Shown piece after piece: positions 18,132-26,275 of a stretch of 64,000 nt of DNA (its first letter is position 1; each line of letters starts with the position of its first letter). Both the position numbers and the translations under genes were made by a program. Under the pieces are notes generated by a model that was not told the DNA's origin, made no database searches, and saw only the letters and a list, made by a program, of their open reading frames with translations. Source of the stretch: an uncultured Pelagibacteraceae bacterium (GTDB lineage Bacteria > Pseudomonadota > Alphaproteobacteria > Pelagibacterales > Pelagibacteraceae); NCBI GenBank assembly GCA_902594235.1, contig CACJLJ010000001.1:432961-496960 (forward strand). The letters run 5' to 3'.

Positions 18132-18250
18132 CGTAAATCTATATCTGGCCAATCTTTATCATTGTATCTATCAAGTTCTTTTTTTGTAATAGGTCTGAAT
18201 AATATCCAAATAACTACTATCAATAAAGTTAATAGAATTAATGTTTGCAT
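18128..18250 (-). CDS. Small single-pass membrane protein with RP-K-E-D tail (40 aa)
   Basis: Starts MQTLILLTLLIVVIWILFRP, a single TM helix, followed by a polar tail with K-K-E-L-D-R-Y-N-D-K-D-W-P-D. An in-frame ATG at 18271 would add seven residues and has an AGG in front of it. The stop overlaps the xsc stop region by 4 bases (convergent). The architecture closely resembles the micro-ORF at 44391-44510, which argues that both are real. No known family is recognised. Confidence 0.5.
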   Translation of the reverse strand: MQTLILLTLLIVVIWILFRPITKKELDRYNDKDWPDIDLR

Positions 18251-18345
18251 ATCTAATTTTATAATAAACATAAGACCTAGTCTAGTTTGAAACTAATTGA
18301 GTATAAAATCTTTTAAATATAAAACAATTATCGTAATCTTTATTT

Positions 18346-19650
18346 ATGGAAGTTATAAATGATAATAGCTGTAGCTGGATAAATGATCTTAGTCCAAGAA
18401 ACAATATTAAATCTCTTTCATCAAATCTAAATTGTGAATGGTTGATTATAGGAGCTGGTTTTACAGGTTTATCTGCCGCAAGAAAGTTAGGCCAAATTCT
18501 TCCAAACCAAAAGATAATATTGGTAGATGCTCAATTGGCTGGCGAGGGCGCAAGTTCGAGAAACTCAGGTTATCTAGTTGATACAACACTTAACGATGGT
18601 TTTACTTCAAACAAGGATTTGCAAAATTATAAAAAAAAAACTGATATTTATAAATTAGGAATTCAAGCGGTTAAAAGATTTATTAAAGAGTATCAGGTAG
18701 ACTGTGATTGGAACGAATGTGGAAAGTATTTTGCATCATCAAAGCAGGAAGATAAAAAAATTTTAGAAAATTTTTCTGATACTTTGTCTAAATTAGGTTT
18801 TAAGAATAGTTTAATAACGAACCAAGATCTTAAAAAAAGGTTGGGTACTAATTTTTATAATATTGCTCTTCATACAAATGGTGGTGTTTTATTGCATCCA
18901 GGTAAATTAGTTAGGGCAATGATTGATACATTACCTGAAAATGTAATACTTTATGAAAATTCATCATTATTAGGTTGGGAAAGAATTAATGGAAAAATAA
19001 ATTGTAGGTTTAATAATGGATCAATTAAAACTAATAAAATAATTTTTGCTACTAATGGATTTTTGAAATCACTTGGTGTTAAAACAAATTATAATTTCCC
19101 AATTACCTTAACCGCAAGCATGACAAGACCATTATCAGACAAAGAGTTTAAATCAATCGGCGAACCCAAAGAGTGGGGAGTTTTACCAGTCAGACCAATG
19201 GGTGCAACTGTTAGAATGACTAATGATAAAAGAATATTAATTAGAAATACTGCGGAAGTTTATAATCCTTTTTACATGTCTAAAGAAGAGCTTAAAAAAA
19301 GATCCATAAAACAAAAAATTGGACTACTAAAAAGATTTCCTAATTTACCTGATGATATAATCAAATCATCATGGTCTGGTATTGTTTCAAGATCAAGAAA
19401 TAGTTCTCAGATTTTTGAAAAAATTCATGAAAATATATTTGTTGCCGGTTGTTATAATGGTTCAGGTATAGGAGTAGGAACTTTATTTGGTGAACAAATT
19501 GCTATTAAAGCTAGTAATGAACTTTCTCAGGAAATTGAGATTATCGAAGCAAGAAATAAACCTACTTGGTTGCCTCCAGAGCCTTTTTTAAGTTTTGGTA
19601 TTAAAACAAGACTTATGTATGAGAGATTTAGAGCGATGTCTGATGTTTAA
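18346..19650 (+). CDS. FAD-dependent amine/amino acid oxidoreductase (DAO family), possible TauY-like
   Basis: 434 residues. The Rossmann dinucleotide site is LIIGAGFTGLSAARKLG (about 33-49), then GEGASSRNSGYLVD (67-80) for FAD, and the C-terminal FAD closure is FVAGCYNGSGIGVGTLFGEQ. The closest known groups are gamma-glutamylputrescine oxidase and the taurine dehydrogenase large subunit TauY. Next to xsc, a role in making sulfoacetaldehyde from taurine is attractive but is inference, because no TauX-like small subunit is encoded nearby. It converges on the unknown gene at 19665. Confidence 0.75.
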   Translation: MEVINDNSCSWINDLSPRNNIKSLSSNLNCEWLIIGAGFTGLSAARKLGQILPNQKIILVDAQLAGEGASSRNSGYLVDTTLNDGFTSNKDLQNYKKKTDIYKLGIQAVKRFIKEYQVDCDWNECGKYFASSKQEDKKILENFSDTLSKLGFKNSLITNQDLKKRLGTNFYNIALHTNGGVLLHPGKLVRAMIDTLPENVILYENSSLLGWERINGKINCRFNNGSIKTNKIIFATNGFLKSLGVKTNYNFPITLTASMTRPLSDKEFKSIGEPKEWGVLPVRPMGATVRMTNDKRILIRNTAEVYNPFYMSKEELKKRSIKQKIGLLKRFPNLPDDIIKSSWSGIVSRSRNSSQIFEKIHENIFVAGCYNGSGIGVGTLFGEQIAIKASNELSQEIEIIEARNKPTWLPPEPFLSFGIKTRLMYERFRAMSDV

Positions 19651-19664
19651 GTTTATAATTAATC

Positions 19665-20585
19665 CTAATTTATTGCGTTTAAGATTTCATTTTTTGTAAA
19701 ACGACGCCTTATATTTCCTTTAATACCATTATCTTTTATTGTTTCATTTTCCATTAACATTTCACATAATTTTTTTGTATCTGCTGATACATGTTTTGTC
19801 ATCTCTCCAAAAATTGACTTATCATTAAATCCGATTTGTTGAAAAAACTTAAACATACAAGGTATAATTTCTTGCGGTGGCCCATCAGTCGGTTTTGAAT
19901 AATTTATGGTTTCAACTATTTTACCATTTTCTGGATGGAAATAAATTCCCTTAATAGGATTAAGTCCCAACGTTTTATCAACTCCAGTAGCATGAGCAAA
20001 TTTTGATAAAATTTTTCTTATTCCTGAAAAGTTTTTAAGATATCTTTTTATTTTTTGATTTAACATCGGTTTTTCCGCACTCCACATTGCTAAAGTGGCT
20101 GTTGTAGTTTCTGGATGAAATACGACATGTGGTTGATATGAATCAACAAATTTAATTTCATTCGGTTTATGATGATAAATTTCTTTTACTTTAAGTTTTA
20201 CGTTACCATTTTCTATGTTTTCATGACTTTTTTTTTCAAAATTAATTGTCTCGTAACCATTGCCAGAAATTACTCCTGTTGAAAGTAATCTCCATCCATG
20301 ATGGTGGATATTGTCATGAGTAATATTTTTTGCGCCATCTGAAATAGGAGGGAATAAATTTATTGCAATAATTACATCACCACTAATTAATAAGTAAAAA
20401 AATAAATTATTAGCTTCATTAATTATTAGAGGATCTTTTAACGCCTCTCTTAATGCATCGTAAATAAATTCTTTATCACTACATAAGCTTTCAAAATGAT
20501 TCTTTAGCTTTTCGTGAGTTAAATGTCGATTGTTGGACTTATGAAGTTCTGAAGCTAGATTTTTTAATATTATTTTTGAATCCAT
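19665..20585 (-). CDS. Uncharacterised histidine-rich protein (306 aa), cupin-like motifs
   Basis: Not recognised. The N-terminal 70 residues are helical. The centre has NITHDNIHHHGWRLLSTG (about 86-103), and further on QPHVVFHPETTTATLAMWS, a strand-rich segment where two histidine groups flank glycine turns, as in metal-binding cupins such as cysteine dioxygenase-like enzymes. The C-terminal part is again helical and charged. No signal peptide or TM segment. The converging FAD oxidoreductase gene gives only weak context. Confidence 0.6.
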   Translation of the reverse strand: MDSKIILKNLASELHKSNNRHLTHEKLKNHFESLCSDKEFIYDALREALKDPLIINEANNLFFYLLISGDVIIAINLFPPISDGAKNITHDNIHHHGWRLLSTGVISGNGYETINFEKKSHENIENGNVKLKVKEIYHHKPNEIKFVDSYQPHVVFHPETTTATLAMWSAEKPMLNQKIKRYLKNFSGIRKILSKFAHATGVDKTLGLNPIKGIYFHPENGKIVETINYSKPTDGPPQEIIPCMFKFFQQIGFNDKSIFGEMTKHVSADTKKLCEMLMENETIKDNGIKGNIRRRFTKNEILNAIN

Positions 20586-20745
20586 ACAAGTTTATATGAT
20601 TAATTTGTGGTTTAAAAAAGAATAATTTTGATAATCGAAATTGTTTGTTATTAAAAGGTAAAAATTTGGTAAATTTTATTAACTTTTAAAAAAAAATTAA
20701 TATTAAGAAATTAGACTCATCATTATAGATTTGGTAATAATTTAC

Positions 20746-21642
20746 ATGTCAATTGAAAAAATAAAATATTCATTTTTCCTAAATTTTTTTAAGAATAAAA
20801 AAAAACTACTTTGGACATTGACAAATAATTTGTTATCTAATTCTGTAAACACACCTAGTATATCTGTGTTAAATTTAACTCAAGATACAGCAATTGGAAA
20901 AAAAGGTGAAAAAATTTTTGTTACTAATGATAGTTATCAAACTTGGTACATAATTAATGATAAAGAATTTCATATAAAATTTATTAATCAAATATATGAT
21001 TTAATAAATCAAAATATAAAATATAATTTCTTTGATATTGGAGCTAATACGGGTCTAATTACTAGGGGTCTTTTAAATAATTTAGATAATATTGAAAATT
21101 GCTTTTTAATTGAACCAGATCAAGATAATCTTTTTTGTTTAAAAAATAATTTAAAAAAATTTAAAAATATTGATATTTCAGATTTTGCACTAGATTTAGA
21201 AGATGGAAAAAAAAAATTATTTTTAGATAAAAATAATAAGGGCAACTTAAGCTTTAATTATGAAATGATGAAATTAAAAGAAAATAAGTTGAATTTCATG
21301 AATTCAGAAAATGATTTTAATATTGTGAATTGTAAAAGTACTAATGATTTTTTTAAAGAAAAAAGGAACGATTTAAAGAATATAATTAAGATCGACGTTC
21401 AGGGATACGATGAAGTTATCTTTCAAGAAATTCCTGAGGAAGTTTTAAATCAAACTGATATACTTATTATTGAAATAACACCATTGAAATCAAAATCTTT
21501 TGATAAAAAAAAATTTTATAATAAACTTATTTGTTTTAAAAAATTTATGAATTTTAATGGTGAAACAGTAACTATTGATCAAATTATTCAAATGACAGAG
21601 AAAAAATCAGGTCAGGGCTTTGACTTAATTTTTTTAAATTGA
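20746..21642 (+). CDS. FkbM family SAM-dependent methyltransferase
   Basis: 298 residues from ATG 20746; a TTG at 20731 adds five residues. The SAM-binding motif is NFFDIGANTGLITRGL, then CFLIEPDQDNLFCLKNNL, and IIKIDVQGYDEVIFQEIPEE is the FkbM post-motif. FkbM enzymes O-methylate sugars, glycans or natural products. Extremely AT- and Lys/Asn-rich even for this genome, and placed in an accessory-looking stretch with an acyltransferase, so surface polysaccharide decoration is likely. Confidence 0.8.
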   Translation: MSIEKIKYSFFLNFFKNKKKLLWTLTNNLLSNSVNTPSISVLNLTQDTAIGKKGEKIFVTNDSYQTWYIINDKEFHIKFINQIYDLINQNIKYNFFDIGANTGLITRGLLNNLDNIENCFLIEPDQDNLFCLKNNLKKFKNIDISDFALDLEDGKKKLFLDKNNKGNLSFNYEMMKLKENKLNFMNSENDFNIVNCKSTNDFFKEKRNDLKNIIKIDVQGYDEVIFQEIPEEVLNQTDILIIEITPLKSKSFDKKKFYNKLICFKKFMNFNGETVTIDQIIQMTEKKSGQGFDLIFLN

Positions 21643-21677
21643 AGAAAAGCTATGTCTACGATTTTGATGAGTAAGTT

Positions 21678-23723
21678 TTAATTAGATTTAAGTTCTATTT
21701 TTTCTATTTCTTTCATAATTAAATCATTAATCATTTCAGCGCCTTTTAATGATGGATGGTCGTCATCAATATAAAATATATTCTTATCATCGTGAGTTAT
21801 ACATCTATTTTTAATTATTTTATCACAAAACATTAAGTGAGGATAAACTCTATAAATATTATTACTCTTTATTGAGTCTAATAATTTAAAACTTGATTTA
21901 GTTCTATTTTTATATACCTGATAGGAAGTAGTTATGTATTCGCTTAAATTCATTTCTTTTTTATTAATGTTTTTAGGTTTTTTTAAAAAAATATTATTTA
22001 ATTTGTTAGGAACATTCCAACCCACCTCTGGAATAGGATAGATTAATATAATTTTGTTGTTTTTTGATAGTTCTGATATTTCATTTTGAAAAGATGTTTG
22101 AATTTTATCATATTTACCAACTGAAACATATCTAGTGGCCCATTCATTGCTCCCATTATCTTTTTCAACTCCTCTTTCTTGATTATCAAAAAAATAATTG
22201 GATAAGTACAAAGGAAATCTACCACCAAATATAATGATTGAATTTTTATCTTTGGATAAAATTTCTTTTACTTTTTGAAAGTAAGCATTGGTACAATTTC
22301 CAGATATTTTCATTGTTTTTTTATTTACTAAATCGAATCCTGGATAAAATATGCAGCCACCCAAACCATATGTTACAAATTGGTAATTTTTATTAATTAC
22401 TCTATCTTTTAGATTAAAAAACAATGATCCCATTTGACTGTCACCAATAATATATACTTTTTTATTTGATGAAGTATTAAATCTACACCCATCTGGATTT
22501 CTAAAACAAGGTTTGCCATCTTTTTTTAATAGCATCCAAGTTTTAGATGTAAAATCTTTATAAAATATTTCTGGCAATCTGTCTTTATATCCGTCTTTCT
22601 GGATACTATTAAAAGCAAAAACTACTAAAGTAAAAATTGAAATTACAATTAAACTTATAATAACATTAAACTTATTGTTTTTATTTCTAGAAGGTCGTTC
22701 AATTAAATAGTAAGAAAAAATTGATAGTACTAATATAACTGTTCCTAATAATAATTTATTAAATAAACTTACTTGAAAAAATTCTGTTAATCTAGCAAAA
22801 GCAAAAATAGGATAATGCCAAAGATACAAAGAATATGAAATTAGTCCAATTCCAACAAATAATTTAGTTGAAAGTATCTTGGTAATTAATTCATCCTTGT
22901 TTGAAAACCATATTATTAGACAGACGCCAATAATAGGAGATAACGTATAAAATGATGGATGAAATATTTTATCATTAAAAAATAAAATAGAATGTCCTAT
23001 AAGAAACAAACCAATACTAGGTAGTATTAAATTAAGCGTTTTATTTTTACTTCTATGACCAATGGTAATTTCAAAATATGCCAATATAGAACCTGCTAAT
23101 AATTCCCATCCTCTTGTTGGTAAAATATAGAAGTTAAATGAGGGGTGATTTCTGCTCCCCCAATCTGCCAATCCTAAACTAATAAGAAATCCTAATATTA
23201 AGATATGTATTAAGTATTTCCTAAAATATTTAAACGTAATCAATAAGACTATTGGAAATAGAATATAGTATTGTTCTTCAATAGATAATGACCAAGTATG
23301 TAGAAAGGGTTTAAATAAACTATCTACAGCACCATAAGCTTGACCTGAATACCAAAAATAAAAGTTAGAACTAAATCCAAGTGAATAAAGAATAGATTTT
23401 GAAAAATCTATAAAAGTGCTTGGTAACAAATACATCCAAGCAAAAGGAAATGATACTAACATTACAAATAATAATGCTGGCAGAATTCGTCTCACTCGTC
23501 TTTCGTAAAAATGTTTAAATGAAAAAGAACCAGTTGCGACTAATTCTTTTAGAATAATAGATGTAATTAGATAACCAGAAACGACAAAAAATATATCAAC
23601 CCCAATAAATCCTCCCTGAAAAGGTTGATGATCTAAAATGGTAATTTGAGCGTGATAAAGAATAACAGCAATAACAGCGACTGCTCTTAAACCATCTATT
23701 TCTGGGCGGTATGTAAGTTTCAT
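21678..23723 (-). CDS. OafA/YrhL-type acyltransferase with SGNH domain
   Basis: 681 residues. The acyltransferase-3 domain (about 1-370) has ten or so TM helices, the RPEIDGLRAVAVIAVILYHA opening with the likely catalytic H24, FYERRVRRILPAL (72-84) and HTWSLSIEEQYYILFP (142-157). A C-terminal periplasmic SGNH hydrolase-like domain follows, with GDSQMGS (427-433) and the DDDHPSLKGAEM closing motif near residue 660. Such fusions O-acetylate lipopolysaccharide O-antigen or other glycans. It converges on the FkbM gene. Confidence 0.88.
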   Translation of the reverse strand: MKLTYRPEIDGLRAVAVIAVILYHAQITILDHQPFQGGFIGVDIFFVVSGYLITSIILKELVATGSFSFKHFYERRVRRILPALLFVMLVSFPFAWMYLLPSTFIDFSKSILYSLGFSSNFYFWYSGQAYGAVDSLFKPFLHTWSLSIEEQYYILFPIVLLITFKYFRKYLIHILILGFLISLGLADWGSRNHPSFNFYILPTRGWELLAGSILAYFEITIGHRSKNKTLNLILPSIGLFLIGHSILFFNDKIFHPSFYTLSPIIGVCLIIWFSNKDELITKILSTKLFVGIGLISYSLYLWHYPIFAFARLTEFFQVSLFNKLLLGTVILVLSIFSYYLIERPSRNKNNKFNVIISLIVISIFTLVVFAFNSIQKDGYKDRLPEIFYKDFTSKTWMLLKKDGKPCFRNPDGCRFNTSSNKKVYIIGDSQMGSLFFNLKDRVINKNYQFVTYGLGGCIFYPGFDLVNKKTMKISGNCTNAYFQKVKEILSKDKNSIIIFGGRFPLYLSNYFFDNQERGVEKDNGSNEWATRYVSVGKYDKIQTSFQNEISELSKNNKIILIYPIPEVGWNVPNKLNNIFLKKPKNINKKEMNLSEYITTSYQVYKNRTKSSFKLLDSIKSNNIYRVYPHLMFCDKIIKNRCITHDDKNIFYIDDDHPSLKGAEMINDLIMKEIEKIELKSN

Positions 23724-23782
23724 TTGTGTTTTGTTTGATTATAAATACAAGACAAGAGCATATAAAGTTAAAATAAAAAAAA

Positions 23783-23811
23783 TTTACTTATTCGTCTTGT
23801 TCAATTATAAA
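23783..23811 (+). promoter_or_regulatory. Candidate promoter for tRNA-Leu(UAA)-nadK
   Basis: TTTACT at 23783-23788, a 17-base spacer and TATAAA at 23806-23811, about 30 bases before the mature tRNA. It would serve the tRNA and the nadK gene immediately behind it. Confidence 0.42.
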
Positions 23812-23843
23812 TATTAGCATAAACACTCATGAAATTCATTAAT

Positions 23844-23929
23844 GCCCTCGTGGTGAAATTGGTAGACACAAAGGACTTAAAATCCTTGCCGCTTGCGGAG
23901 TGCCAGTTCGAGTCTGGCCGAGGGCACCA
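23844..23929 (+). tRNA. tRNA-Leu (anticodon UAA)
   Basis: Class II tRNA with a long variable arm (GCCGCTTGCGG). The acceptor GCCCTCG pairs with CGAGGGC, and the D-arm has TGGTAGACAC. The anticodon stem GGA/TCC has loop CTTAAAA (anticodon TAA), the T-arm is GCCAGTTCGAGTCTGGC, and discriminator A and CCA are encoded. Only six bases separate the CCA end from the nadK start codon. Confidence 0.96.
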
Positions 23930-23935
23930 TAATTA

Positions 23936-24706
23936 ATGACTAAATTACAAATAATTTCAGATAAAAATAAAAAATCTCTTAAAATAAAATCTTTTTTGAT
24001 AAAAAAAATTAGAAATGAAAAAGCAAATTTTTCTAATTTAATTATCGTAATAGGAGGAGATGGCTTTATGCTCCAAACTTTAAAAAGAAATAAAAAATCA
24101 AAAAAAAAATTTTATGGTATTAATTCTGGTAATTATGGGTTTTTAATGAATAAATTTTCAAGTGAAAAATTAATCAAAAATTTATCTAAAGCTAATATGA
24201 TAACAATTTCACCTTTAGAGATGATTGTTAAAAATTATAAAGGTCAAATAAAAAAACATATCGCAATTAATGAAGTTTCAATTTTGAGGCAAAGCAGGCA
24301 AGCTGCCTCACTTTCTATTACACATGGATCAAGAAAAATAATAAAAGAACTTATTTCTGATGGAGTACTTGTATCTACACCAGCTGGAAGCACAGCTTAT
24401 AATCTCTCGGTTCATGGTCCAATATTAAGTTTAAATTCTAAAAAATTATCAATTGTGCCTATAAGTCCTTTTAGACCAAGAAGATGGAAAGGAAAAATTG
24501 TAAATGATAAGTCTAAAATAAAATTGATTAACTTAAATCCAAAAAAAAGACCGATTAGTGCAGTAGCAGACAATATAGAAGTAAGAAATACTAAAAGTGT
24601 AATTGTAAGAATAAATAAGAAAATTAAATTTAATCTTTTGTATGATCGTAATAGAAGTTTACAAAAAAAGATAAAATTAGAACAACTTAGAAAAGAGACA
24701 TTTTAA
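23936..24706 (+). CDS. nadK: NAD kinase
   Basis: 256 residues. GGDGFML (40-46) is the NADK catalytic motif, INSGNYGFL follows, NEVSIL (112-117) binds NAD, and DGVLVSTPAGSTAYNLSVHG (142-161) is the second signature. The enzyme makes NADP+ from NAD+ and ATP. An in-frame stop at 23930 excludes longer starts. The only Shine-Dalgarno-like sequence (GAGGG, 23920-23924) lies within the acceptor stem of the preceding tRNA-Leu. Confidence 0.92.
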   Translation: MTKLQIISDKNKKSLKIKSFLIKKIRNEKANFSNLIIVIGGDGFMLQTLKRNKKSKKKFYGINSGNYGFLMNKFSSEKLIKNLSKANMITISPLEMIVKNYKGQIKKHIAINEVSILRQSRQAASLSITHGSRKIIKELISDGVLVSTPAGSTAYNLSVHGPILSLNSKKLSIVPISPFRPRRWKGKIVNDKSKIKLINLNPKKRPISAVADNIEVRNTKSVIVRINKKIKFNLLYDRNRSLQKKIKLEQLRKETF

Positions 24707-24715
24707 TCTTTAAGA

Positions 24716-25468
24716 TTAATTAGATTTAAATATAAAATTATTAAATTTGCTAATCTCTTTAATATCTTCAATTTTTACTAACTCTTTTTTGTTTAGGCAA
24801 AATGCCTGATATCCCAGTGAACAGATTAAGGAAATAGATTCTTTTAAATCATTTTTTGAGTGTTTTTGCTCAATTTCAATCATTAAATTAGGCTTAAATC
24901 TTTTAATTAAGTTTCTAGACCCTTTAATAACTTCAATTTCGTGACCTTCCACGTCTATTTTAATAAACGAAATTTTATTTTCAAAACTAAATTCATCTAA
25001 CTTTTTACAATTAATTTCAAATTGATCAAATTTATCAAAAGTATTCTTATCATGAATTGAAGCCAATCCCATTTTGTAATATTCTTCATAATTAGATTTA
25101 TCTGCATTATAGTTTCTGATTGGTATTCTTAATGTTTTTACTCCATTACTATCTGACAAGGCATAATTATATAATTTAATGTTTTTAATTATGCTTGGAA
25201 GATTTTTTTTTAGTTCATTATAAATCACTGGATTAGGCTCAAAAGAATGAACTGTTTTACTGTATTTGGACATCTCGTAGGAATGAACTCCCCTATAAAC
25301 TCCAACGTCAATACAATCAGTGTCTTTTTCAATCAATTCGTTTATTATGAATATTTCAGGCTCATCTAATTTTTTAATCGCTCTTTCAATTCTTTTTTTA
25401 AATTGATATTTTTGAGGAATTAAGTTTTTAAAATAAAATTCAATTTTTTTGTTAAATTTAAATCTCAA
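24716..25468 (-). CDS. FkbM family SAM-dependent methyltransferase
   Basis: 250 residues. DCIDVGVYRGVHSYEMSK is motif I, TVHSFEPNPVIYNELKKNL motif II, and ISFIKIDVEGHEIEVIKGS the FkbM signature. This is the second such gene in 4 kb, clearly divergent from that at 20746 and thus not a recent duplicate. It starts directly next to the stop of the LytM peptidase gene, so the two may be co-transcribed and act on the envelope. The glycan substrate is unknown. Confidence 0.82.
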   Translation of the reverse strand: MRFKFNKKIEFYFKNLIPQKYQFKKRIERAIKKLDEPEIFIINELIEKDTDCIDVGVYRGVHSYEMSKYSKTVHSFEPNPVIYNELKKNLPSIIKNIKLYNYALSDSNGVKTLRIPIRNYNADKSNYEEYYKMGLASIHDKNTFDKFDQFEINCKKLDEFSFENKISFIKIDVEGHEIEVIKGSRNLIKRFKPNLMIEIEQKHSKNDLKESISLICSLGYQAFCLNKKELVKIEDIKEISKFNNFIFKSN

Positions 25469-26275
25469 TTAATTTTCCAATACGCTCATTGGATCCAACC
25501 TTGTTTGAAACCAATTAATTCTAAAATCCAAATGAGGACCAGTTGATCTTCCAGTTGATCCCACTGTTCCAATCACATCTCCTTGAAGAACTTCATCACC
25601 AACTTTTACATTTAGACTTTCTAAATGTGAGTAGATTGTTGATATTCCATGACCATGATCCATTATTATTGTCCCACCAGTATAGTAAAGATCGCTTTCT
25701 GCCATAGTGACAACTCCTGTACCCGATGATTTTATTTTTGTTCCTTTTTTTGCTGCAATGTCAATTCCATAGTGAGGCCATTTGGGCTTACCATTTAATA
25801 TTCTTTGACTCCCATATACTCCACTTATAATTCCTTTTACCGGCATAATAAATTGATTTTTAAAAAAAGGTAAATCAGAATTAATTGCTCTTGCTTTACC
25901 AATTTTATTATTTTCTTCTTTAATTCTTTTGTAAACAGACTCTGGTGGAGTTACTTTGCTTTCTTCAAGACCATCAATTCTTTGAATATTGTATTTCCTT
26001 TTTAAAACTTTCTTTATAATTTTATCTTTTTTACCATCAATGATTTTAGTTATTGTTAAATCAAATTTTCTATCTCTATCAATTCCAAAAACAAAGTAAC
26101 CATCTTTAGAAACTTTAACAATTTTTTTGTCTATTTTTATTTCAGCAGAAGGATCAGTAATTCCGACTATATAATGTCCTTGTAAAAATTTTCCTTTAAA
26201 TTCAATCGCATTTGAATACGTTGAGTTAAAAAAGATTAATAAGAAAAATAATCTATATATTATTTTGCAGTCCAT
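25469..26275 (-). CDS. M23 (LytM) metallopeptidase, periplasmic
   Basis: 268 residues with a signal peptide (MDCKIIYRLFFLLIFFNSTY, cleavage near SNA). A strand-rich N-terminal region is followed by the peptidase domain from about residue 145. Zn ligands are HYGIDIAA (H and D) and the GPHLDF motif (final H), with DHGHGISTIYSHLESLNVKV between them. The full ligand set implies a true peptidoglycan DD-endopeptidase rather than a degenerate activator. The start overlaps the SDR gene upstream by 16 bases. Confidence 0.88.
   Translation of the reverse strand: MDCKIIYRLFFLLIFFNSTYSNAIEFKGKFLQGHYIVGITDPSAEIKIDKKIVKVSKDGYFVFGIDRDRKFDLTITKIIDGKKDKIIKKVLKRKYNIQRIDGLEESKVTPPESVYKRIKEENNKIGKARAINSDLPFFKNQFIMPVKGIISGVYGSQRILNGKPKWPHYGIDIAAKKGTKIKSSGTGVVTMAESDLYYTGGTIIMDHGHGISTIYSHLESLNVKVGDEVLQGDVIGTVGSTGRSTGPHLDFRINWFQTRLDPMSVLEN

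Noticed and set aside
23844..23929. Integrated element at tRNA-Leu(UAA)
   Set aside because: No integrase gene and no second copy of the tRNA 3' end was seen on either side within the window, so an attachment-site claim is not supported.
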